This document shows positions 21,058-29,394 of a stretch of 64,000 nucleotides of DNA, one piece after another. The DNA is from Bryobacterales bacterium. GTDB taxonomy: Bacteria; Acidobacteriota; Terriglobia; Bryobacterales; Bryobacteraceae. The stretch lies in assembly GCA_020854055.1 (NCBI GenBank), contig JADZGD010000071.1:22747-86746 (forward strand), given 5' to 3'. Position numbers and translations under genes: made by a program. Within the stretch, counting starts at the first letter, position 1. Each line of letters opens with the position of its first letter. The notes beneath the pieces are model-generated. The model made no database searches, was not told where the DNA came from, and saw nothing but the letters and a program-made list of their open reading frames with translations.

Positions 21058-21112
21058 CTTTGCGCGGTTCCGAACGCTTTTCAATAGAAGGGTTCCCCGC
21101 GGGGAGTCTACC

Positions 21113-22285
21113 ATGCCTCGAATTCTACTTAGCATATGCCTGTTCCTGTTCACGGCCATTGGTGGGTCCGGAGCACAAACGCCGGCGTCAACACGGGCGC
21201 GGGGAGTAGTGACGGCGGTTGACAAGGACGGCCGGAAGCTGAGCGTCCACTCCGATGCCGGATCGGATCTGACCATAACGGTGGACGATGCCACGGCCAT
21301 ATTGAAGGCGACGCCGGGCACGCGAGATTTGCGTACGGCGCCACACATTACCCTCGCCGAGATCAACAGTGGCGACCGGGTGCTGCTGTCAGGCGCCGCC
21401 GGGGCGGATCCTAAAGTGATTGCCGCGCGAACGCTGGTGGTAATGAGCAAGGCGGATGTGGCCAGCAAGCAGGAGGCGGACCGGGAGAAGTGGGAGCGTG
21501 GAGTCACCGGGGTGGTGAAGTCGGTGGATCCGGAAAGAAAAGTAATTACGGTCACTGTACGCGCATTCGGTGGCGGCCATGACGTGATGGTTCTCGCCGA
21601 TAAGGCGGAGTTCCGCCGTTATGCGCCCGATTCGGTGAAGTTCAGCGATGCGCGGCCAAGTACACTGGCCGAGATCAAGACCGGCGATCAGCTTCGCGCC
21701 CGCGGCAGCTCGAGCGGGGATCACACGCAGTTTACAGCCGAAGAGATTGTCTCCGGAAGCTTTCGCAATATGGCGGCGACTGTCAAGAGTATCGACACGG
21801 CCGCTAGAACTCTGGTGGTGACCGATCTCGACACCAAGAAACCGGTGACCGTTCATATCGACGCCGATTCGGCGATCCGCAAGATGGAAGAACCAATGGC
21901 CGAGCGCCTTGCAATGATGCTCCAAGGTGGTGGGTTCCGGCGGCCGGGAGGCGAACGGAGGGCTGGAGGTGAGGGCGGCGCCGCCGAGCGCCGTCCACGC
22001 GCGGAGGACTCCAGCGGCGAGCCGCATTCCGGTGGTTTCGGCAGCCCGGGCGGAGAACGCAGCGGGCGGGGAGGGATGTCGCGCATGCTGGAGCGGCTTC
22101 CGGCCATTACGCTCGGCGATTTGAAGCCCGGCGATGCGTTGATCGTTGCGAGCACCGCCGGCGCCAGGCCGGGCGAGGTCACCGCGATTACGATGATTGC
22201 CGGCGTGGAACCGATCCTGCGCGCCCCCAACCGGCAGGTGATGCTGGGCAACTGGAACGTCAACATGAATATGGGCGGCTTCTGA
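21113..22285 (+). CDS. Exported DUF5666-like repeat protein with Gly/Arg-rich insert
   Basis: A 390-residue secreted protein with a signal peptide (residues 1-22). It holds repeated beta-rich units of the DUF5666 kind, each with a GVV..VD...K.(L/I)(S/T)V...G core followed by LAEI..GD(R/Q): see LAEINSGDRV, LAEIKTGDQL and LGDLKPGDAL. Between the third and last units lies a Gly/Arg/Glu-rich stretch (about residues 278-325) of low complexity. The function is not known. SD GGGGAG precedes the ATG. It ends 22 bases before the TonB-receptor gene, whose own C-terminal part carries a similar Gly/Arg-rich insert, which suggests that the two act together at the outer membrane. Confidence 0.8.
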   Translation: MPRILLSICLFLFTAIGGSGAQTPASTRARGVVTAVDKDGRKLSVHSDAGSDLTITVDDATAILKATPGTRDLRTAPHITLAEINSGDRVLLSGAAGADPKVIAARTLVVMSKADVASKQEADREKWERGVTGVVKSVDPERKVITVTVRAFGGGHDVMVLADKAEFRRYAPDSVKFSDARPSTLAEIKTGDQLRARGSSSGDHTQFTAEEIVSGSFRNMAATVKSIDTAARTLVVTDLDTKKPVTVHIDADSAIRKMEEPMAERLAMMLQGGGFRRPGGERRAGGEGGAAERRPRAEDSSGEPHSGGFGSPGGERSGRGGMSRMLERLPAITLGDLKPGDALIVASTAGARPGEVTAITMIAGVEPILRAPNRQVMLGNWNVNMNMGGF

Positions 22286-22307
22286 CGGCCGCTTCTAGGA
22301 GAAGGGA

Positions 22308-25178
22308 ATGCGATTTTTCACGATGCTGTCACTGGCAGCAGCGCTCACTCTGAGCCTCTGCTCTGGGCAGCAGTTGGGTACGTTGCGCGGCCAGATCACC
22401 GACGCCACCGGCGCCTCGGTGCCGGGCGCGACAATCACCGCGACCGGTCCCGGTGGAGTGGTCAAGGTGGGGCAGTCCCTGGGCGACGGTACCTACAGTA
22501 TGGCTGGCCTGCCGGTGGGAACCTACACGGTTCGCGGCCTGGCAAAGGGTTTCGCGATCTTCGAACGCACGGGTGTAGCGGTCCGCGGCGGCGCGGCGAC
22601 AACGCTGAACATGGCGATGGCGGTAGCGGCGGAAAAGCAGGAGGTGACGGTCACCGACACGGCGCACGTGGCGGTAGACCCGGCCAAGAACGCCGGTGCG
22701 TTGGTACTAAAGGGCGAGGACCTGGATGCGCTCTCCGATGATCCCGACAGTCTACAGGATGACCTGCAGGCGCTGGCCGGACCGTCGGCCGGCCCAAACG
22801 GCGGACAACTTTACATTGACGGCTTTACCGGCGGACGGCTGCCACCGAAGGAATCGATTCGAGAGGTTCGGGTGAACTCCAATCCGTTCTCTTCCGAGTA
22901 TGACAAGCCCGGATTCGGACGAATCGAAATTTTCACAAAACCCGGCTCAGACAGGTTCCATGGGCAGGCAATGTTCTTCTACGGCAACGACGCGTTGAAC
23001 TCGCGCAACCCATTTTCCACCAACAAGCCGCCCTTTTCGCGGAAAATGTTCACTGGTAACCTGGGTGGGCCACTGACGAAAAAATCCTCGTTCTTTGTCG
23101 ACGTGGAGAAGCGCAACACAGACGAATCGGCGCTGGTCAATGCAACCCTGCTGGATTCTTCGTTCAACCCGGTGCAGTTTCAACAGTCGTTCCTGACGCC
23201 GCAGGTACGAACCACGGTCAGCCCGCGGCTGGATTATCAGCTCAGCACCAATCACACGCTAATGGCGCGTTACAGTTGGACCGGACTCACCGATGACAAC
23301 AGCGGCATCGGAAACTTTAATCTGCCCACTCAGGCCACCAACGTTAGCAACACGCAGCAGACCGTGCAACTGACCGAGACGGCCGTATTGAACTCCAGGG
23401 CGATCAATGAGACGCGCTTCCAATACATGCGGACACGAAACAGCACGACGGGCAACAGTAACGGACCGACCATTTCGGTGACGCAGGCCTTCACCACCGG
23501 CGGTACACCGGTCGGGCTGGCATTGATGAATGAGGATCGCTACGAACTGCAGAACTACACGTCAATTACGCATGGCACGCATTACACCAAATTCGGCGTG
23601 CGGATTCGGGGTGTAAATCAGGCAAACGATAGCAATGCCGGCTTCAACGGCAGTTACACCTTTGCTACATTCAACTCCTACCGGGTAGCGGCACAGGGCC
23701 TGGCCGACGGACTGCCGATGGACCAGATCCGCGCGCTTGGCGGCGGTCCATACCAGTTTCGCCTGAGCGCCGGCAATATGAACATTCCGGTGAACCAGAT
23801 CGATGTCGGTGGATTCATCCAGGACGACTGGAAGGTGCGGCCGAACATCACCTTGAGCGGCGGGCTGCGCTATGAAGGGCAGACCAATATCGGTGACCAC
23901 CGGGATTTCGCGCCGCGATTGGGCGTGGCCTGGGGAATCGGTAAGAACACCGGCCCGTTCCGGCAGCCAATGATGGTGCTACGCGCCGGTTGGGGCATAT
24001 TCTACGACCGGTTCAGCGAAGACATGGTGCTGAACACGATTCGTAATAACGGAATCAACCAACAGCAGTATCTGGTACAGTATCCGGACTTCTATCCGGC
24101 GGTTCCGGCTCCGGCGAGCCTGCAGGCAAGCCTGGTGCCGCAGGCTGTAACGCGATTGGATGCCAACCTGCGCGCGCCGTACATGATGCAATCGGCAATC
24201 AGCCTGGAACGGCAGTTGCCGAAGAACATTTCGCTGGCGCTAACGTACATGGATACCCGTGGCGTGCACCAAATTTATCAGCGCAACATCAACGCGCCGC
24301 TGCCTGGCACCTTCATCCTCGGCGACAGCGCAAGCGGGGTGCGGCCGTATGGCGATGTGGGCGACATCTATCTCTATCAGTCAGACGGCATTTTCAAGCA
24401 GCAGCAACTCATTCTTAACTCGAGTGTGCGCGTGGGGAACCGGATCAACATATTCGGCTATTACTCATACGGACACGTTCATGGCCTGACGGACGGAGCG
24501 GGTGGCTTCCCGATGAGTTCCTATAACGTCAATGAAGACTGGAGCAGGGCAGGATTCGATATCCGCCACCGGGTGTTCATCGGCGGTTCCGTTCTGGCGC
24601 CGTTCAATCTGCGAATCAGCCCGTTTATTCATGCCAGCACCGGCAGGCCGTTTAACATCGTCGTGGGCCGTGACTTGAATGGCGACAATCAATTGAATGA
24701 CCGGCCGGCCTTTGCAAGTCCCGCGACGCTGCCGCAAAACCTGGTCCAGACGGCTTATGGGGCTTTCGATCTGAGCCCGATGCCGGGCGAAATGATCATT
24801 CCACGAAACTATGGCGATTCGCCGGGACAATTCTCGGTAAACCTGCGCATTACCCGAACGTTCGGCTGGGGTGAGCCGACCGGCGCCGCTTCCAGCGGAA
24901 TGACGGGTCCGCGTGGTGGGCCGCTCGGCGGCGGAATGCGAGGGCGAGGGCGAGGCGGGCACGGCGGAGGGCACTTCGGCGGGGATTCGAGCGGCCGGAA
25001 GTATTCGCTGACGATCGGGGCCGATGCGCGCAACGCGCTCAACAACGTCAATCTGGCATCTCCATACGGCAGTCTGACGGGACCGCTGTTCGGCCAACCG
25101 CGCGGCATCGTCAACGGCTTCGGCGGGAGCGCGTCAGCCAACCGAATGATCTCGTTGCAAATCCGATTTGCATTCTAG
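22308..25178 (+). CDS. Oar-like TonB-dependent outer-membrane receptor with carboxypeptidase-regulatory domain
   Basis: A 956-residue outer-membrane protein. The signal peptide (1-20) is followed by a carboxypeptidase-regulatory-like beta-sandwich (residues about 22-105; LRGQITDATGASVPGATI), then a plug-like region (to about 210, ending GFGRIEIFTKPGS) and a long beta-barrel finishing with an aromatic residue (ISLQIRFAF). Oar-type receptors are a hallmark of Acidobacteriota and are thought to import or display large substrates. I see no clear TonB box. A Gly/Arg-rich segment at about residues 862-895 interrupts the barrel near its end and probably is an extracellular loop. SD AGGAGAAGGGA precedes the ATG. 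It is the second gene of a pair with the DUF5666-like protein. Confidence 0.92.
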   Translation: MRFFTMLSLAAALTLSLCSGQQLGTLRGQITDATGASVPGATITATGPGGVVKVGQSLGDGTYSMAGLPVGTYTVRGLAKGFAIFERTGVAVRGGAATTLNMAMAVAAEKQEVTVTDTAHVAVDPAKNAGALVLKGEDLDALSDDPDSLQDDLQALAGPSAGPNGGQLYIDGFTGGRLPPKESIREVRVNSNPFSSEYDKPGFGRIEIFTKPGSDRFHGQAMFFYGNDALNSRNPFSTNKPPFSRKMFTGNLGGPLTKKSSFFVDVEKRNTDESALVNATLLDSSFNPVQFQQSFLTPQVRTTVSPRLDYQLSTNHTLMARYSWTGLTDDNSGIGNFNLPTQATNVSNTQQTVQLTETAVLNSRAINETRFQYMRTRNSTTGNSNGPTISVTQAFTTGGTPVGLALMNEDRYELQNYTSITHGTHYTKFGVRIRGVNQANDSNAGFNGSYTFATFNSYRVAAQGLADGLPMDQIRALGGGPYQFRLSAGNMNIPVNQIDVGGFIQDDWKVRPNITLSGGLRYEGQTNIGDHRDFAPRLGVAWGIGKNTGPFRQPMMVLRAGWGIFYDRFSEDMVLNTIRNNGINQQQYLVQYPDFYPAVPAPASLQASLVPQAVTRLDANLRAPYMMQSAISLERQLPKNISLALTYMDTRGVHQIYQRNINAPLPGTFILGDSASGVRPYGDVGDIYLYQSDGIFKQQQLILNSSVRVGNRINIFGYYSYGHVHGLTDGAGGFPMSSYNVNEDWSRAGFDIRHRVFIGGSVLAPFNLRISPFIHASTGRPFNIVVGRDLNGDNQLNDRPAFASPATLPQNLVQTAYGAFDLSPMPGEMIIPRNYGDSPGQFSVNLRITRTFGWGEPTGAASSGMTGPRGGPLGGGMRGRGRGGHGGGHFGGDSSGRKYSLTIGADARNALNNVNLASPYGSLTGPLFGQPRGIVNGFGGSASANRMISLQIRFAF

Positions 25179-25327
25179 CTGCGTCCAGCCACCACTCCCT
25201 CCGGCGCCGGCATCGGCTGGCGCCCGCCCTACGACTTCCGTTCCGGCGCGCTCGATTTCGCGCTGGCGCTCCTTGCCGAGGGGGCCGGTTCCGCTTCGGC
25301 AGACTGATAACGCGGCTGCGCGTGCAC

Positions 25328-25354
25328 ACCTGCCTGGAGAAGAAGCAGGCAGGT
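25328..25354. terminator. Inverted repeat after the receptor gene, possible terminator
   Basis: ACCTGCCT and AGGCAGGT form a perfect 8-bp stem with an 11-base loop, 150 bases after the receptor stop. There is no T-tract, so it would be a weak intrinsic terminator or an mRNA-stabilising hairpin. The rest of 25179-25409 shows no gene. Confidence 0.35.
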
Positions 25355-25409
25355 CAGGCAGACGTTGTTACACTGGAAATTGTCCTTGAGGGAGCCCGCT
25401 ATCCGCTAA

Positions 25410-26708
25410 ATGTTGAATGCCGTTCTTGAAATCGCTCGTGGGCTGGCCGCGCTGTGGGTATTCCTCTATCATCTTCGTTTCTATTTCGAGACAGGCCTGC
25501 TGCGCCGGTTGGCCGACGGCGGGTTTCTGGGTGTGCCGCTCTTCTTTGTCATCTCCGGCTACTGCATGATGGCTTCCAGCCGCGGCGTCATCGCGCGAGG
25601 GCAGCCGGCATGGCACTTTCTAAAGCGCCGATTGAGGAGGATTTTCCCTACGTTCTGGTTGTCAATCGGGGTGGCAGTCATCGCGCCATTCCTGATTGCG
25701 ATCATTTATGGCGCGCGCAGCGGAACCTATCAGTGGCCTGCCATGAAATGGAGCCAGTTTACGGCGCTCGATTGGGTGGGACTGGTGACGTTGACCAAGG
25801 GCTTGTTGTGGCTGGGACCGGCGCACCGGCCCTATTCGCCGGTGAATGCCGTTTACTGGAGCTTGGCGATCGAGGTCCAGTTCTACCTGGTGATGAGCAT
25901 AGCGCTGGTCTTCCGCGGCTGGTTCAATCGAATCCTCACTGGCGTTTCGGTCATTTGCCTGGCGATTTGGGCGTGGCATGGGCCGTACTATCCGGGCCTG
26001 TTTGGTGAGTATTGGCCGATGTTTGCACTAGGGCTGTTGCTGTTCGGACTGTTGGACGGCGGCATCCGTCCAGAGCGGTTCTTCGGCCGGCACACGGCCT
26101 GGATGAGCGCGGGCACGGCCACCGGTTGTCTTCTGGGAGCGCTGGCGCTGGTGATGTTCGCCCCTTCCGAAAGCCTTAACAGACAGACGCTATTTGCTGT
26201 CTGTTCGGCGGTAATTCTATGGGCGGCAAGCGGGTTGGAACCTCGGATACCACTGCAGGCGGCAGCGACCCGGGCACTGATGGGGTTGGGAAAGATGTCC
26301 TACTCGGTATATCTGCTGCACCTGCACATGGTCTCGCTAGCGGCGGCCTTTGTCGTTTTGTTGAGTCCTCGCGCGACGGCATTCGTTTTGTTTCTGCGAG
26401 TGGCGCTGGCGCTGGTGTTCTGCCGCGTCTTTTATGAGGTTTGCGAGAAACGCTTCGCAACCAGCTCAAACCGACTGGCACTCCGGCGCGATCGTGGCCG
26501 GGGCGGTGGTTGGACCCAAGAGCCAGGGAGCCCCGGCGGGCTAGCGAGAAGAGCCGAACAGGGCCGCCGAGTGGCTGGAGAGCAGACGCCAGCCATGACC
26601 GCTGCGGATCCAGGTGTGCATGTAGTGCGTGCGGATGTCGGTACTCGTTCCCCCGGCCTGATAGCGCTGGTGGAGTGTTCCGGCGACGATGGCAGTGTCG
26701 CCGTGTAA
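25410..26708 (+). CDS. Acyltransferase family 3 membrane protein (OafA/NodX type) with antisense-derived tail
   Basis: A 432-residue integral membrane O-acyltransferase. The N terminus (ARGLAALWVFLYH, with the conserved H21) and the VPLFFVISGYCM segment are typical of acyltransferase 3, which moves acyl groups onto surface glycans. About ten transmembrane helices end near residue 350 (CRVFYEVCEKRF), where family members usually stop within 20-30 residues. Here the frame goes on for about 80 more residues, rich in Arg, Gly and Pro, and residues 378-432 are antisense to the last third of the convergent gene at 26541. The tail may be a neutral read-through extension. No good ribosome-binding site lies near the ATG. 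Confidence 0.82.
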   Translation: MLNAVLEIARGLAALWVFLYHLRFYFETGLLRRLADGGFLGVPLFFVISGYCMMASSRGVIARGQPAWHFLKRRLRRIFPTFWLSIGVAVIAPFLIAIIYGARSGTYQWPAMKWSQFTALDWVGLVTLTKGLLWLGPAHRPYSPVNAVYWSLAIEVQFYLVMSIALVFRGWFNRILTGVSVICLAIWAWHGPYYPGLFGEYWPMFALGLLLFGLLDGGIRPERFFGRHTAWMSAGTATGCLLGALALVMFAPSESLNRQTLFAVCSAVILWAASGLEPRIPLQAAATRALMGLGKMSYSVYLLHLHMVSLAAAFVVLLSPRATAFVLFLRVALALVFCRVFYEVCEKRFATSSNRLALRRDRGRGGGWTQEPGSPGGLARRAEQGRRVAGEQTPAMTAADPGVHVVRADVGTRSPGLIALVECSGDDGSVAV

Positions 26709-26999
26709 GCGGATTGCCATATGATACGGCTCATTCCTCTCGTAGACCCGGTCGGAGGAGGCTACGCGGCTGACGACATCCTGTTCGGACAGGATCCCGA
26801 CGTTGCCGATGAATACCATGCAATCGTCGGCGAGCAGAGAACGGATGGTGGTCAGTTCCCGTTTGGCGATGGACTGGAAGAAACGGTGCTCCAGGTCGAT
26901 CAATGCGTCACGCTCCGATCGCATGGCCACGGCGCGAGTTCCTGCCCAGACGGCGATGGCCAGAAAACAGATAACACCGACGAGTTTTCGAACCGGCAT
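26541..26999 (-). CDS. Exported NTF2-like/DUF4440 protein
   Basis: A 152-residue protein with an N-terminal hydrophobic signal or anchor (residues 5-24) and an NTF2/SnoaL-like fold: ALIDLEHRFFQSIAKRE, then LLADDCMVFIGN and a C-terminal HTWIRSGHGWRLLSSHSA, the order typical of DUF4440 proteins. Such domains bind small ligands or act as enzymes; no specific activity can be given. ATG 26999 follows GGAAG. The last 168 bases overlap the convergent acyltransferase gene. Confidence 0.8.
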   Translation of the reverse strand: MPVRKLVGVICFLAIAVWAGTRAVAMRSERDALIDLEHRFFQSIAKRELTTIRSLLADDCMVFIGNVGILSEQDVVSRVASSDRVYERNEPYHMAIRLHGDTAIVAGTLHQRYQAGGTSTDIRTHYMHTWIRSGHGWRLLSSHSAALFGSSR

Positions 27000-27100
27000 T
27001 GTGCTTCCAGAATGACGCAAAGCCGGCAAAATTTCCACACGATTTAGCGGGTTCGGTACCAGGGAATGCCACGATGCGGTGGTAGTCATCCGATCCGCGC

Positions 27101-27117
27101 TAAAATGCAAGCACGCA
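27101..27117 (+). promoter_or_regulatory. Possible leaderless promoter -10 box of the PEGA kinase
   Basis: TAAAAT (27101-27106) lies eleven bases before the ATG at 27118; no Shine-Dalgarno sequence is found in between. Confidence 0.3.
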
Positions 27118-28896
27118 ATGGACCGGATCGGCCGTTATCGAATCCTTGGAGAGTTGGGCCGTGGCGCAATGGGGGTAGTGTATAAGGCCCAGGATTCGAA
27201 AATCGGACGCACCGTGGCGATCAAGACGATCCGGTTATCCGATCTTACCGAGCGGCGAGAGCGCGCGCGCTTGCGTGAGCGGCTTTTTCGCGAGGCCCAG
27301 TCGGCGGGAATCCTTTCTCATCCGAACATCGTTACCATCTACGACGTCCAGGAGGAAGGCGAAACCGCATACGTTTTCATGGAATTTGTGGACGGGCCTA
27401 CGCTTGACTCGGTGATCCATTCCGTCACACCATCCCAGGAATTGATTCTGAGTGTGCTGCGGCAAACGGCGGCAGCGCTCGACTACGCGCATAACAAGGG
27501 GATCGTTCACCGCGACATCAAACCGGCCAATATCATGATCGGCGAGAACGGCACGGCCAAGATCACCGATTTCGGCGTCGCGAAGCTGGTGTCCCAGCAG
27601 ATGACACAGACCGGAACGATGATGGGGACGCCGAGCTACATGTCGCCGGAACAGATCGAGGGGCGGCAGTTGGACGGGCGCTCGGACCAGTTTTCTCTGG
27701 CGGTGATCGCCTACGAGATGGTGACCGGCGAGAAGCCGTTTGTCGCCGAATCGCTGCCGCCGCTATTGTTCAAAATCGTGCGTGAGGAACCGGCGTCGCC
27801 GCAGAGACTGAACCCGACGCTGGGGGCGATGCTCCCGGCGGCGATTCTCAAGGGGTTGTCGAAAAAGTCATCGGAAAGATACTCCAGTTGCACCGAATTT
27901 GTGGAGGCGGTCGTGGTGGCGGCGCGATCGACGCCGGGGTGGCAGCCGCTGCCACACGGTTCGGTGGAGGAATTGCCGACGGTAAGTGCGACTACGGCGG
28001 ACACTGCCGGCGCGACCGGCGCCGGGAAGCAAACGCCGGCGCCGCAACTGGTGATGCCGCCACTCAGAAACCGGCCTCCACGACTGGATGATGATCGCCG
28101 GGGAAAGCGGCGAAAGCGGCTGGGCATGCTGCCGTTCGCGGTGATGATGCTGGCGGCATTCGCGGTGCTCGGTGTTTTCGTCGCGGCATCGCGTGGCTGG
28201 ATTCCGGCTCTCAACAGCCTGCCCGTGTTCGGCGCCGGGGGGCAGCCTTCCTCAAACCCGCCCAAAGCTGCCGATGAGCCACCGGTTCCGGCTAAGCCCA
28301 GTCCGCTAAGCGGGGCGCCGGCGCCTCTGCCGGATCAAGCGCCGGCGGGGCAGGAAGCCGCCACACCACCGGCCGCCGTTAACCCGCAATCCGGCTCGCC
28401 GGCTGCTGAACCGGAACCAACGCCACCGGGGGTAACCGAACCGGAAAGCCTGGCGCGCAAACCGGCGCCAGCGCAACTCAGGGTGCGATCGACATCGGTT
28501 GCCGTCCGGACGGCACCCGGCGGAGCGCGGGTGACGGTTGACGACAACGGCGGCAATAGCTGTTACACACCATGCTCGCTCGAGCTGGCGGCTGGGCGGC
28601 ACATTTTGAAATTCAGCCTGACGGGCTACCGGGATGAGGTAAGGACGATCGAGGCTCCGGCGGAGACGGCGGTGGAGGTGAGCCTCTCTCAACCCTCCGG
28701 TTCTCTGTTTATCACCACGAAGCCGGAGGGTGCCGCAATCTATATCGATGGCCGCCATTTGCCTCAAACTACGCCATCGACCATTACGCTGCCGGCGGGC
28801 CAGCACAGGCTGAGGTTGGAGCTGAATGGCCGCAAGGTGGAACAGATGGTGGAGATCAAGGACCGTCACATTCTGGAAGCGACGATCCAATTTTGA
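27118..28896 (+). CDS. Transmembrane Ser/Thr protein kinase with two PEGA domains
   Basis: A 592-residue Hanks-type kinase. The catalytic domain (residues 7-270) is complete: glycine loop GELGRGAMG, K36 in VAIKTI, HRDIKPAN with D133, DFG at 151-153, and TPSYMSPEQ in the activation segment. A Pro/Ala linker leads to one transmembrane helix (about 337-357), another Pro-rich stretch and two C-terminal PEGA domains (about 460-525 and 528-592; the second includes TKPEGAAIYIDG). PEGA domains are thought to bind surface or cell-wall structures outside the membrane, so the protein likely senses something in the periplasm and phosphorylates cytoplasmic targets. A longer frame begins at 27079, but the kinase domain fits ATG 27118. 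Confidence 0.93.
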   Translation: MDRIGRYRILGELGRGAMGVVYKAQDSKIGRTVAIKTIRLSDLTERRERARLRERLFREAQSAGILSHPNIVTIYDVQEEGETAYVFMEFVDGPTLDSVIHSVTPSQELILSVLRQTAAALDYAHNKGIVHRDIKPANIMIGENGTAKITDFGVAKLVSQQMTQTGTMMGTPSYMSPEQIEGRQLDGRSDQFSLAVIAYEMVTGEKPFVAESLPPLLFKIVREEPASPQRLNPTLGAMLPAAILKGLSKKSSERYSSCTEFVEAVVVAARSTPGWQPLPHGSVEELPTVSATTADTAGATGAGKQTPAPQLVMPPLRNRPPRLDDDRRGKRRKRLGMLPFAVMMLAAFAVLGVFVAASRGWIPALNSLPVFGAGGQPSSNPPKAADEPPVPAKPSPLSGAPAPLPDQAPAGQEAATPPAAVNPQSGSPAAEPEPTPPGVTEPESLARKPAPAQLRVRSTSVAVRTAPGGARVTVDDNGGNSCYTPCSLELAAGRHILKFSLTGYRDEVRTIEAPAETAVEVSLSQPSGSLFITTKPEGAAIYIDGRHLPQTTPSTITLPAGQHRLRLELNGRKVEQMVEIKDRHILEATIQF

Positions 28897-28909
28897 GCGT
28901 CGGCGTGCA

Positions 28910-29353
28910 TCAGGCCTTGCCCGCATCAATGCGGTTCAGCAGCCGTATGATCTCGCCATGCGCCAGGACCACGTTCGGATCGCGCTGCATGGCGTCGTCG
29001 TACTTTTTGGCGAAGCCCGAACCGTTCTCTTCCGGCTTGAGAAGAGAACGCGTCTCGGCCAGAAACGCTGCGGCCTGTTCTCCGGTGACCTGCTCGGTGC
29101 CATCGAGCGCTTCGTCGATTGCCACCACCAGCAGGGAGATGTCGCGCAGCCAGGCGAACCAGGGATCGTTCATTAATAAATCGAGCATTTCCAGGCTGGT
29201 GTTGATGCGGCGCACATCCCGCTCGTAGGCGCCGCGCTCGGAATCGAGCAGAATCTTGTGGTGCCGCAACAGTCCGTCACGCAGGGGCTTCAACCGGGCC
29301 GCCATGGGCTGCTCGGGTTTAATCTTCCGTGGAATGATCACCTCCGCTCTCAC
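28910..29353 (-). CDS. Conserved hypothetical helical protein
   Basis: Up to 147 residues, mostly helical, no signal peptide, no cysteine. The segments LDSERGAYER, LLMNDPWFAWLRDISLLVVAIDE and NVVLAHGEI recall a widespread family of uncharacterised cytoplasmic proteins; I do not know its function. Three starts are possible: GTG 29353; ATT 29335, directly after GGAGGTGATC, a perfect complement to the 16S rRNA 3' end; and ATG 29305, close to where I would expect homologues to begin. It converges on the kinase gene with 13 bases between and diverges from the beta-helix gene. Confidence 0.7.
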   Translation of the reverse strand: MRAEVIIPRKIKPEQPMAARLKPLRDGLLRHHKILLDSERGAYERDVRRINTSLEMLDLLMNDPWFAWLRDISLLVVAIDEALDGTEQVTGEQAAAFLAETRSLLKPEENGSGFAKKYDDAMQRDPNVVLAHGEIIRLLNRIDAGKA

Positions 29354-29394
29354 TCCAGGGTACCGCTATTGGTACGGAGGCCGGTTAGGGTAGC

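Noticed and set aside
25179..25409. Short frames of about 70 codons between the receptor and acyltransferase genes.
   Set aside because: Arg/Pro-rich composition on both strands without a start signal; looks like non-coding GC-rich sequence.
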